From: Atriophallophorus winterbourni
Lineage: Eukaryota; Platyhelminthes; Trematoda; Plagiorchiida; Microphallidae
Assembly: GCA_013407085.1 (NCBI GenBank)
Contig: JACCGJ010024136.1
Location: 1 to 64,000 of the forward strand
Direction of reading: 5' to 3'
Length of the DNA: 64,000 nucleotides
The notes beneath the pieces are model-generated. The model did no database searches and had not been told where the DNA came from. It saw only the letters and a list, made by a program, of their open reading frames with translations. This document shows, piece after piece, positions 1 through 12,600 of this stretch (the first letter of the stretch is position 1; each line of letters begins with the position of its first letter). The translations under genes and the position numbers were made by a program.

Positions 1-613
1 TTTGAGCCGAGGTGTAGGCACCTCATCCCTGTTTGTCTGTGCCTAATCTGTAGGCTCGGTAGGTTTCTAGGTCCCACCTTTCCTTATCTTTTTAACATTT
101 TTACCATGTCACGGTTTTATAACAGTTAACCACTTGGTACTTGTTACCGGTGTAATGCTGTTGATGATGATGAATATATTTTCATCAAATGGAATAAAAG
201 ACTTGAAATAGAGATTATCTGTAAAGCAATATGATATAGTTCGACCAATTCTGATGGTGAACGACACTTGAATTGATAATGATCTATCGTGTGGTAGACA
301 TCCTTGAGGGTAATCGTGATAAACAGAAAAGTGTTGTATCAAGACTGTTTCTAGTATACCTTTATAAGACAGTTCTTATGCGTAAAATGATTCTAATATC
401 ACTTTTGCTTAGTGCTCAGAGGATTAGGAGGTAAAATAGCAAATGAACAGTACAGAAGATAACATAAATTACAAGATGCATAAAGTTTTCTGTTTCATGT
501 CATTTTGTTCGACTGCTGTCCTTAACTCTTTTGCGGTAATGTATTGCTGGTGGTACTTGTTTTGTTGTTCTCTTGTTTTTCACATTCGAACTTCGTTCTA
601 ATTCTTTTTACAG
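1..613. other. Upstream region of PRPF4, no gene recognised
   Basis: No convincing coding exon is visible. Bases 8-60 resemble a short stretch near 12450-12487, so they are probably a dispersed repeat remnant. The stretch ends in a pyrimidine-rich tract and AG at 612-613, directly before the first PRPF4 coding exon. A promoter or an upstream 5'UTR exon could lie here or outside the window; I cannot point to one. Confidence 0.4.
598..613 (+). promoter_or_regulatory. PRPF4: Probable 3' splice acceptor in front of the PRPF4 start codon
   Basis: A T-rich tract ends in TTTTTACAG at 605-613, 10 bases before the ATG at 624. An acceptor so close to the start codon implies either a 5'UTR intron, spliced-leader trans-splicing (common in flatworms), or continuation from an upstream coding exon, because the reading frame is open back to the acceptor. 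The sequence alone does not choose among these. Confidence 0.55.
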
Positions 614-623
614 CGTTTTCACA

Positions 624-693
624 ATGACCACTTTGGCCACTCTAGAACGTATAAGGGAAGCGCACAATGCGACCCGTGTATCGACAGACGGAG
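624..693 (+). CDS. PRPF4: PRPF4 exon 1 (N terminus)
   Basis: It encodes 23 codons plus one base, beginning [15 protein letters not shown], and ends in front of the donor GTAAGC. The first ATG after the acceptor at 613 was chosen. The family's N terminus is poorly conserved, so an upstream start cannot be excluded. Splicing to exon 2 restores a GAC codon. Confidence 0.7.
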
Positions 694-3600
694 GTAAGCT
701 CGATGGTGCGCAGTTTTTGTAACTATTTTATCAATATCTTCAACCCGTGGGTAGGGTTTGTATTTATGTATGGAATCATTGGCCGATAGCCTAGCAGATT
801 ATTGGTATTGCATGAATGAATGAAAGCACAAGCCTGACCGGAAAAGTGCCGCACAGGCCAGAGACGCACGTGACTGAGATACTGTCAGTTGCCCAAACTA
901 GCAGATTATTGGTATTGCTTCGTGGTGTGTGTGTAAAATTACAAGCCTGATCCAGGCAATATGCCGCACAAACATAGACTTCACGTGAGCTAAGATACTG
1001 TCTGGCCTAGACAGATATGACACTACTTTGGAACCTACCTATTAGAAGCCAAAATATTACACGTTGCACATTTCTACATGCAGGTAGTCTTCACTAAACG
1101 ACTTGCATCTTCACGTATGAATAAACTCCAAATTGCGTACACCATTAATGCTTTGTGGTATACTTCCGGTGAACCTTAAATACTCTACTCCCTGTCTCCA
1201 CGACAAACCCTGTATGTATGACCTTGGCTCCGATGGGCAATTGTACAGTGCTCACGTGCTGCACAGGTAAGGTCATACAAATTTTATTTACCAACATTGG
1301 TGAGCCACATACGAGAACTCACTGGGGTCTCACTGCTATTTCTTTATTTTTTATGACATCTTTGTAAGCTTGGGCGGTCCATGTACAGTCCGACTGCGCG
1401 GTATTTTACATGGTTTCAAACTTGTGTTTTCTGACTTCGCTCGAAACAGTTTGTTTCAGTTAGTCTTTGCAACGTGTCACTTGTAACATAATATCCGTGG
1501 TATTTAGCATATTCTGAACGGATGTGTAATGACGTGGTACTTCTGTACTACTCCAGTAACGCTGTGAAAAAGGTACTGAGCTGCAACCTCACTGCCACTT
1601 TTCCTTTATATCTGCCTAGGCCTAGGCAACCTGACAATATCTTAGCTTACGTGCGATCTATGTCTGTGTCTTACTTTGGCGGGATCAGGCTCTGTTATCA
1701 CGTTCATCCATCCATCCATTCATTCATTCATTATGCCTATTCAGTTGAACTTTTATTTAAAAAACGCTCTATTATACCACTCGATGCTTCGATCAAGTGC
1801 TGCAAGTACTGTTTATCTCCACGCACATTCACCTCAGCTCAATCAAACAAACCGCCTTTTTTAGACATCTCGACACCCGAACGTGTTGCTCCACTCTCAC
1901 TTTGCCGTACCCTACATTATTTCACACGTAGCCTTATCTTTTGGTACATGTCTAGGATCAGGCGATGTGCTGAGTACATCATGATTACATCCTTATTCTT
2001 TACCTCACTGTAGGTATGATTTCACGAGCCTGGCCCAGCCAAAGTTGACTATGATACTGTCAAGTTGCACAGCCCTAGACATAAGTAGGAGTGAAAAATG
2101 TGAATGTCAGTGGGACTCCAGCGTATTTTCCCAAGCAGCTCGTCACTGGCGACAAATTGATTTTACACAGTGTTAGCCCTACAGCACAGAAGTACTGCGC
2201 GATTGCACAAGCATGCAGTGAAACCGGGGTCGAGCATTTTGTGAGTATTTTATTGGAGCATTTCCAACTAGGTGACTTTTTTGTTCGCGGTTCCTACAAC
2301 GTCACCTCAATAGCAGTTGTGCAGAATAAGGCAACAGTCACTGCCCTGTATGCTTTAGACGCTCCTCATGGTGTGTAATCCTTTCTGCGTTTTCCGTTAC
2401 AGACGAGGTTCCTCCTATCCCGGATTCCGCCGATGCTGAGGCAGCAAGGCAAATGGAATTGCGCAAGAAGGTCAGTTTTGAGATATCTCACGCAGTTATC
2501 GTTATCGTTTGTCAAATCGTATATGCCTAAATACACGGGATTATGAACGCACAAGCCTGGCTCCAGGCAAATTGCTGCACGGCTAGAGACCGCACGTGGG
2601 CTAAGATGAATGAATGAAAGCACAAGCCTGATCCAGACAATGTGCCGTGCAGTCACAGACAACACGTGGGCGAAGTTATTGTCAGGTTGCCCAGGCCTAG
2701 ACAGATATGAGGGGGGAAACAGAAATGGTAGTGAGACTCCAGCGTGTTTTAGCATGCAGCTCACTACCGTTGGCCAATCAATTTAGCACGATGTTAGCCG
2801 TACAGCACATAAATACTGCACGATTGCACATCCGTGCCTAAGATACTGTCAGATTGCCCATGTCGTGTTTCCGCATGCAACTCAATACGTATCCAAAATT
2901 AATTTTGCAAGTACATTATTGTGAGCAGAATGCGTCATCCACATTTATGTTTGTCTAACACCGTACTAACTTGATTGGCTTCCGTGAGTGGTCTGCACGC
3001 AGAAACACGCTGGAGTCTCACTACTATTTTCATTTCTATTTTCTTATTCTTATCTGCTTGGGCTTGTGCAACGTAACTGCATCTTGCCCCACGTGCAGTC
3101 TTTGAGTGTGCGGCAGTTTTCCTGGATGAGGCTTATGCTTTCATGCATGCATGTTTGTCTGTGCGCTTGCGTATTGCTCGATGAATGTGAACGATATATC
3201 TCCATGCGTTGTAATACAAGCCGCAACACTTTATTTATCTTTCTGTGTGCTATTTTTTGCTTCGCTAAAATAGGGTCATCGTTATAATATGTGCCTCTAA
3301 AGCAACTTCTGAGTACCAATACGGTGTTTATAAGCCGACTAGGAAAAGAATCACGCCATCCTTGACTCACTTCTAGATGTAATTGGCCAACATTTGGGAA
3401 ATCGCTTAACGAATATTAGTAATGATATGGTTTGTTGGTTTTCCTTTGCTTGTATATAAAAAGTGCAATCAAATAAATGACGCATGAGGTCTAACTTGCA
3501 ACATGTCGAGATGTTAAAAGAATCACTTTTTGATTATTTATTTGGGCCATCAGCACAGAGCTGCATTTGAAAAGGCGCTAGAGTCCCGTTTTTTGTTTTC

Positions 3601-6600
3601 CGTACATCTTTTTAGCCCCATGCAACCTGACAGTATTTCGGCCCATGAGCGGAGTATGACTTGGTGGCACTTTAACTTGTGCACTTGTCTTACAAAACCT
3701 GTTTAAAATGACTTCCAGGTCTAACATTGTTTATTACTTCCCCACCGTTTTAAGTCTTAACTGATCTCGGCTTACTGTCTCTAGATGCCAATGAGGCAAA
3801 TCGCCTGAAATCGGTGGAAGTAAACCTTTTGTTTTGATAATTTTCGTTGTTTGAGACTACTAATAAGTACCTTATTTTTCGAAATATTCAAAACTCGATA
3901 TTCTTGTTTTCTGTTCATTAGCCACGCTCACCTGTTTTAAAGTGCAGCCCTAGTCCAAAACTGTCAACTTATAGTTAGACACTTTACCGCCGTGTACGTC
4001 ATTCGAAGTTTGGCCCATCTCCAGATTAACGGCATTCTCGATTATTCTTATTTGCCCGAAATGTAATGAAAGAGTTTGCAGTAGGCATCTTCTTTCAGCA
4101 GTTCATCATCAGTATCGGAGACAGCATTACACCGGTAGCATGCACAGAGTGGTTACCTGCCACACAACCATGAGAAAATAAAATCCTAAATGATGGTGAT
4201 CAGGTAAATATATACGGATGATATACTAAATCGTCCGATTCGGGAAGAACAATCTCTCCCTCAGCGCTTGCAACGATAGGCAGACCTCGGTCGATCGGCG
4301 TGATCTGCGTCCAGCAGCCAAGAGCTGTATCTGCTCCTCCCCAGCTTGCAAAGGACGCTTTGCACAATGCCTTCGATGTGAGCGGTCAAGAGCAAGTTCT
4401 TCCCAGCTCGCGGGGTCAATGTCAAGAGCTTTCGTATCACTTTTGCAAATGTCTTTGTACAGCTGGTCTGCCCAATTGTAAAGTTCCTGATTTCAACTCA
4501 CCATAGAGTAGATCTTTCGAAATACGACCATTTTCCATTCTATAGACATGACCAAGCCACCGCAGGCGGTGTTTTGGCTCTGTAGACCAGCTTTTGAAAG
4601 CACTTCAGCGTTAATCACTCTGTCCATCCACGATATGTTCAAGATACGACGGATGCTTCGTAGTTGGAAAGCATTCCGCTTCCATTCCTGTCTTGCATGT
4701 GTGGTCCAGGTTTCACTGCGTTGAGTACAGCATTTAGTACGCACGCGCCGTATACCATCATCTTTGTCTTTACAGTCAACTTGCGCTTACCCCTAACACG
4801 AGAGTTCAATCGGGACAAATGACAACTGCTCTGCCAATCCGCTTATCAATCTCCGTGACTAGCGAGAGTTTTTCCGCATTGGTAGAACCAAGATATGTGA
4901 AATTATGTACTGGTTAAAGCTGACAGTTTCCAACCGTGAGGATTGGAGGCGAACAATCCCTTGACCAGCATTTGATGAGCTCAGGTAGCATTCCGTCGTC
5001 ACCATGGGCCTTTCCTTTCACTAAGCGGTCCATTGTCCTATTGAGATCATAAAGTTTAGGGGGAGTATCTAGATGTTCAATGGTTGGCAACCGCTCTACA
5101 TGTTACAGTACATGCGGTAGAACTGTACTGTCCCTAGAGTAGAGAGAGGAGAAGTGCTCTACCCATCTTTCCATCTGCTGATTCTGATCGACAATCGGGT
5201 TACCAGCTACAGACTTAATGGGAGCCATTTTAAGTTTGTTTGGACCAATGGCTCTCTTGATCCCAGCATACATACCGTGAAAATTTCCAGTATCCGCAGC
5301 TTTTGGATAATGAGGCTAGTTCAGTCCACTAGCCATTTGCACATATTCTTGCAGTCTGTTGGACTTTATTTCTAGCTGCTCTTAAAAGTCGTAAGTTTTC
5401 ATCTGTTGGCATACCTTTGAACCTCAAGAATTCTGACTGTTTCTCATCTAAGACAGCAGTCATCTCAGAAGCTTTTGCTTCGCACCAGTCACTCGTTCGA
5501 GTTTTCTTCGGACCGAAAGTGGAAAGTGCGACTCGGCATATGCCGCTTTTTATCGATTCCCAGTTTTCTGAAACCGATTCGAGTAGGGTTGTCTTGCTGA
5601 AATCGGCTGTGAAGGCTTTTGCAAATCGCGCAGCTAGATTAGGTTCGCACATGCGGGTGACGTCAATCCTAGGCTTACCAGACAATTTGGTGCGGTGAAA
5701 TCTCGTGTCGGAAAGCTTCAGTTTTGCACAAACCAGTGAATGATCAGTGTCACAGTCTGCGCTTTGATATGATCTGGTGAGGACTACACTTCCTATATTA
5801 GTGCGCCTAACAAGAATAAGATCAAGCTGATGCCAATGCATAGAGCAAGGTTGTTTCCAAGAGACTTTATACTGTGGTTTTGTTTGGAAGAAAGTGTTGC
5901 TGACACAAAGACTGAACTGTGTGCTCATTTATAGAAAGTGTTATCCATTTTCATTAGTTTTACTTGCTTTGAACCTTCCGGGAAGTTTTGCCAAGATTCA
6001 TAATCTGCACCAACTCTGGCATTGAAATCACCCATTAACACTACACAGTTTTTGTGGTACGTTTTTGATGACTGTTGTGATGTTATGATAGAAATCGTCT
6101 TTTTCAACACGCGTAGCATAGACCGTCGCTGCATAAACTTTGACCAACTTGATGGTACCAGTGATGCCCTTCAGATTCAGAGTTCAAATCCGTTCACTCC
6201 CGCTGCTGCTCGTAGGCAATTTCGCACGACAAACCTAGCTTCATGCAGTCGAGGCTCGTCAAAACCCTTTTCCTTCCCCAAAAGTGTGTAATCACTTTCT
6301 GTTAGCTTACCAGTGTCTGGTAATCGCTTCTGTTGCATGGCAGCCACGTCGACCTTCAGTCTTTTTAGCTCATTCTTAATCACAGCTGCTTTTCTTACGC
6401 CTCTGATATTCGAGCCGTCGTCATGAAATCCTAAGAGCATGGACCGAACGATCCCGGTTCCCAGTTTCAGAACTGACTTTTGTTGTTTAGTAATTCGATT
6501 CGCTGCTGCGGAAATATACAGTCTGCTTGTCCCTTGATTCCTAATCCCCATGCACCCATTGGGGATAGCAGACCTTGGCGAGACGGTATCTGATTGACTG

Positions 6601-9600
6601 GGGGCTGCCTAACTAGAGGCGGGCGGTATCCGTCCAATGTGACTTGATAATCTCTCCCACCGTCGGAAGCAGCCCCAGGCGCTGAGCTCTACGCCAGTCG
6701 AGCCGTAGCTTTTAACCGATATCTGCAGAATGCAGTGTCCTCTCCATCGGTGCGTTGATTGCAGATTGTTCGCTTAGATCTTTATGCAATGTTTATCCCA
6801 AGTGGTCGAAGTACTCTTGCAGCGATTTCTGAAACATTTATGGTAGAGGTTTCCTGACCTGCGCGTTTAGTTGCGTCCCACCCTTCGCCAACTTTTAAGC
6901 TCTCATTTTCTCTTGACTGTTTGTTAATTAAATATTCTCAGCATTCTAACGGTTTAGTGATTGCCCTGATGGTGATAATGATGAAACTCGTTCAAGGTTG
7001 CGGTATTTTTCAGTAAACTGGTCCTAAGTTATCCCATCCCTATCTTGGCATACATACCAAACCAAACGGTAAGTAAACAATATTTAACATTGAAGCCTTT
7101 GTTACACGGGGTTCTCAAAACAAACCACAGTGCTCCTATAAACGCTCAGCAATGGATGTGGTGTGGATTCAATTAAACTTTCGAAGTTTAATTGCGGAGG
7201 ATATGAGCAAGCAATACATTCAAATGAATTCCACTTCCTTTTGTCCAGTGTTTTCAAAATAATTTGCCTACTATGCTTTTCTTGAAGTCACAATTCACAT
7301 TATTCTGCCGGCGTTTTCCTTCCTCAAGGCTCGTCAAATTCAAGTCTCTACTGAAGATGCCGAAGTGAAAGCCTATCTGCGTCAACTTGGCGAACCCGTG
7401 TGTAAGTTCCACAGTTGTTTTCTATCATTTCCCTAATCATTTTTCGACTGTTTTTGACTACTTATGAGTATCATGTCCTTCAAAATATTCACAGATTTAA
7501 TCACGACAATCCACAATGGAAGCACTAGATTCTGAGTTTCGTTCTTATATGAGCTCATCAGCAGTGCATATATTCTGTCTTGAGTCACATAGGTTACTCA
7601 TAAACATTAAAAAAAACAAATTCAAATTGTTCTTGTCTCAAACCTTTTCTTTCTAGTGTTCCCCTGTTCGTTCAACTCACATCAGCTGTTTTGGTAATAG
7701 AGAGCCACGTTTATTTATCATAGCTTATCCTTATCAAACCGCAAAGGATTGTCCCTGGTTTATTTTGCACAAGGCACTACTGGTACTCTGGTCCCACTCA
7801 CTGGATGGGAGCTACTTTGTAGCAGTCCCTGTCCCAACTAGTCTCGGGGTCCCTTCTGTACCTGGGTGTGATGAACAACGAGTGGGGAAGCAACGTATTG
7901 GCCACTCATAATTTTTCTCTCGTTCTTTCAGTCATCCGCATTCTGAATCCCTTGACTGTTGCGCTTGGATGTGTGTTTGTGTGATACGTCTTACATACAT
8001 TTTTAATACCTTATTTGTCATGACAGCACTAGGTTGGTAGCATGTACCGACTACTTAACTGTCATGCAACGATGACATTGTAGAATGCTAAAAAGATGGA
8101 GAACGGTGGAACCTATGGAAGATTAGGCGTACTGGGATGAAGCGCTAAACCTCGAGTAGAGCGACATCATCATGACAGTTTCCTTGCAGCTTTCACGGTC
8201 ACGTATCATAACAAGCTTTCCTCGCCACTTCACAAGATTACGCCAACATTTCAAGAGGATGTCTACCACAAGGCTGCCAGTGAACACGATTTTGAGCTAT
8301 ATCACTAAGAGGCAGTATGTATGTATGTATGAAAGCACAAGCCTGATCCAGGCAAAGTGCCGTACAGTCAGAGACTGCACGTGGGTTCAGATACTGTCAG
8401 GTTGCCCAGGCCTAGACAGATATGAGAAAGAAAATAGAAATGGTAGTGAGACTCCAGCCTGTTTCAGCATGCAGTTCACCACCGGTGGCCAATCAATTTA
8501 GCACTGTGTTAGCCGCACAGCACATAAGTACTGTGCGAGGCAGAAGCCAGTAGCGCTCCGGGATTCGATGGTGAGTTGGTGTTTAATACAAAGCAGGGAT
8601 GAATGAAAACCGATCACCTGGCTTAGCCTATGTTAACTAAGGCAGCATGCGTGGAAGAACATTATACCGGGATGACCATGCATATGAAATGACGAGATTT
8701 GGCTTGAGCAAAGTACCACTGACAGCTGCTATGCCGCCTGCTTGCTCGAATTTATTCAGGAGGCAGTGCTCTGTCTCGGTGATTGTGGAATGATTAGTTC
8801 ATGCACGGATGTGCAACCCTGCAGTACTTCTATGCTGTTCAGCTACCGGTAGTGAGCTGCATGCGGAAACACACTGGACTCTCACTCCATTTCTATTTCC
8901 TTACATCTCTCTAGACCTGGGCAGACCACGTGCAGCCTTTGACGGCGCGGCACTTTGCCTAGATCAGGCTTGTGATTCCATGCTAACATTCGTTCACGAT
9001 CGTTTTGCTAGTTGCTCAATATCTTTTCGTAAGCGTCTACCATCCGTGTATATTTTAGATTACTTATAAGTGTAGTACCCTAAAATACACACTGATGGTA
9101 GACACTTACAAAAAGGTTACTTATAAGTGTAGTTGGCACGGATGTGCAAAGGTGCAGCATTTCTGTGCTGTGTGGCTAACATCGTGCTAAATTGATTGGC
9201 CAACGGTAGTGAGCTTCATGCTGAAACACACTGGACTCTCACTACCATTTCTATCCCCCCTCATATCTGTCTAGGCCTGAGCAACCTGACATTACCGTAG
9301 CCGATTTGCATTCTCTGACTGTACGGCACTTTGCCTGGATCAGACTAGTGCTTTCATACTATCATGCCATACCATATAAGTGCAGTTGTTTTATTTTGAT
9401 TGTCCTTATTGTACGATGTGCATATGTGTATTATTTGTTTACTGCACAGATAGCACGACCGAGCTGCACTGGTCACGTATGATGGTATGGTATGAAAGCA
9501 CAAGCCTGATCCAGGCAAAGTGTCGCACAGTCATAGACTGCACGTGGGCTAAGATACTGTCAGGTACTGTCAGGTTGCCCAGGCCTAGACAGAAAAAAGA

Positions 9601-12600
9601 ACAAGAAATAGTGGTGAGACTCTAGCCTGTTTCAGTATACAGCTCACTACTTCTGGCCAATCAATTTGACACGGTGTTAGCCGCACAGCATGAAGTACGC
9701 TGCACGAATGCACATCCGTGTCACGTACCTTCAAATAAACGTTGTCTTTCGTCGACGAATAATGTTTCCCTGTATTATGTTAATCAGGTTTATTCGGCGA
9801 GGATGGTGCCGATCGCCGTGACCGACTTCGAATGCTTCTCGCCGTCTCCGGTGGCCCGGCCCAACGACCACAGCTCGGCGCCGGAGGAACTACGGATGCA
9901 GATATCGCGGCACAGCTGGAGCGAGATGTGAGCAATACATTTTCAGTCGTTTACCATGTTTTCCACCATGCATTGGGTATTACGGTCACCTCGCAAAATG
10001 TTAGACTTGGTTTTTTGAAATCTGATTCTTTTTCGCGGAGCGTCTAGCTCAAGTGTTATCGAGGCGACCGGGCTCGATCAATAATCCCTAGTAAGAAGCT
10101 GCGCTTGCATTGCTGACCACTCACTTTGGAGTCACTTGGTAAAACGTCTTGTCCAAACTGGGGATGATCTGTGATGTGCTGCTAACACCATGCTAAATTG
10201 ATTGACCACCGGTGCTGAGCTGCATGCTGAAACACGCTGGAGTCTCACTTCCATCTTTATTCTCGATTTCTCATATCTGTCTAGTCATGGGCAACCTGAC
10301 AGTATCTTAGCCCACGTGCAGTCTCTTACTGTGCGGCACTTTGCCAGAATCAGGCTTATGCTTTCATGCCATGTCATGCTCTCGGCTGTTGCACATAGAT
10401 CACGCCGACTGCTACCTATCGCTGTGAGCGCTGTGGGAGAGGTTGCTCCTCCGAATGGGACTACTTCGCATTTGAAACGCTGTGATGCATTTGACCGTCA
10501 TGCGCTAGTGATGTACATCGACCGGAGGAGATCAACACCAACACTATCAAAATTAGCTCAACATGTGAATTTTAATAATCTAAACCCACTGGATGTGTAC
10601 GGGAGTGGTAGTTGTCTGTGTGTCGATTGTGACTTGTGGTAGTGTTGGCAGAGAACAGCTAGCGTCCGACAGCGTCATACTTTGGAGAATGATCGAGGTA
10701 TTATTGTCACAATCACCAGGAACTGCGTCGCACCGGTAGTTTTACTTAACCGCCATACAATCGTGTAACGATGAAATTCGAAATAGACGATCAAAGGTAA
10801 AACCTAATGGGCTAGTGAACCTGTCGAAGCTTAGGCACAGACACACGGGATGAGGTGCCATACACTTCGAATCAAACATGCATTCGATCAAGTTTCGTGA
10901 ACGAGTAGAGCGACATTAGCATGTCAGCTTCCTTGCCGTTAATCATTGTCACGCCACTCCTCTAGGCTTTATACAAGATTAATTTAGCACTCAAAGAAGA
11001 TGTCTACAACATCATTGGGTGACGTGCATGCTAGTCAACAGCCATGAATAACCTTTTTACTGTCACCCCTTCCGTTTCAGGAGAATACCGTGTGGTACCA
11101 TGAAGGTCCCGCTAGCTTGGCGGATGCACGGCTGTGGATTGCCGAGTTTTCGTTAAATCGCGCCAAAGCTCGTTTAGAACGAACGCGAAAATCATTGCAA
11201 GAAATGCCGATCGCTTTGCGTAAGGCCAAACAGCAAGAATATTTGAAGGTGCTGCGGGTAAGTTGTGTTGTTCCATTTCGTTGTTGGCTGTTGATCTCTC
11301 GTCTCAAGCCAGTTTTTCCCATTTCGTTTGACGCGAGAATATCTGTAACGCGATTCACGCCATCGATAGCGTCGCAGCCAGATTCGTATTCGCCATCCCA
11401 ACTCTGTATGAACATATTGTGCGGTATGCAAACTGGCGAGAAAGCGTTCTTAGAATGTCTTGACGTTTTTCGAAGCAACTCGGCGATAAATTCGAATGAT
11501 GCCCATCGCCCAGTTGCTTCGCTGATGATGTCACTTAGTTTGGTGACGAAACGTCCGCAATCAACCATACCAGTGCGGAGAAGAACTATGACCTACAAAC
11601 AGAGGGACGTATTCGTTTGCCAGGATGGGGTCCAAAAGTTCCACCTAATAGTTGGTGAGTTTCTTCATCCCAGCGCGCCATGTGATGCACTGTATCCGTT
11701 CATTTCTCACAGCCTCTACAAGGCGCGGTATGGTAAACAGTGATGAAGCATTCGAAAACGTATCCCGGTAATCGCAAACGAGGAAGCGTATGCATTGGTT
11801 TTAGTCGTGACCTCTTGGTCCTACCACTCGTTGGCAGATGCTGCCACTGAATGCGAGCAATCCTGCGCAGGCAACTGGTTGCAAAAACAAAGTTGATGGA
11901 CATCTTCAGCTCGGATAGACCAGGTTTCGCAACCATAGTGGAGTGTAGCACGCACGACTGCGTTGTAGATTCGACCTTTATTATGGATATATAGTGAATT
12001 AGCGCCACCATCCAGCGCCTAATGTAAGCCGGGAGGTTTCTAACCATGTGGGCAAAGCCAAGATTAGTTATCCGGTTTCCCGGATTCTAGTAGTATTCTA
12101 GTTAGTCGAGTGTCAAGGACAGTTGAAATTATCGCTACCATGTGTAATAGTGCATGACTAACATTTAGACTACTCAATCGGTCCCAAGCGTATTTCAATT
12201 AATTGGTTTCTATGCTCGGGTGATACAGCAGATAGGACGTCCGAATTCTCCAATCCAAGAGATTTGAATTCGCAGTGGTTTCTTACCCTTAGTGATATGG
12301 CTCAAAATCGTCTTCTTTTGTGTGTTTGATTAATCTTGTATGCTGTTGAGTGATCTGGTGATAAAAGCTTCTTGTGATGCTTGGCAGTGAAAGCGGTAAA
12401 GAAACTTTCATGCTGATGGCTCTCTCGATTGAATGGCTACTTGATTCAAGGTGCAGTCACCTCATCCTAGTGTGTCTTTGCCTACGCTACATGGATGTGC
12501 AATCGTGCAGCACTTCTGTGCTATACAGCTAACACCTTGCTAAATTGATTTGCCACCGGTAGTGAGCTACTTGCAAATACTACTCACTGGAGTCTCACTG

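Noticed and set aside
1522..2013. 163-aa open frame in PRPF4 intron 1
   Set aside because: It runs through an S1 repeat and its CATC tail. The same kind of frame appears in every S1 copy, and it has no protein motif.
11090..11743. 217-aa open frame overlapping PRPF4 exon 5
   Set aside because: It is in the wrong frame over the exon; the true frame is fixed by WYHEGP and the flanking splice sites.
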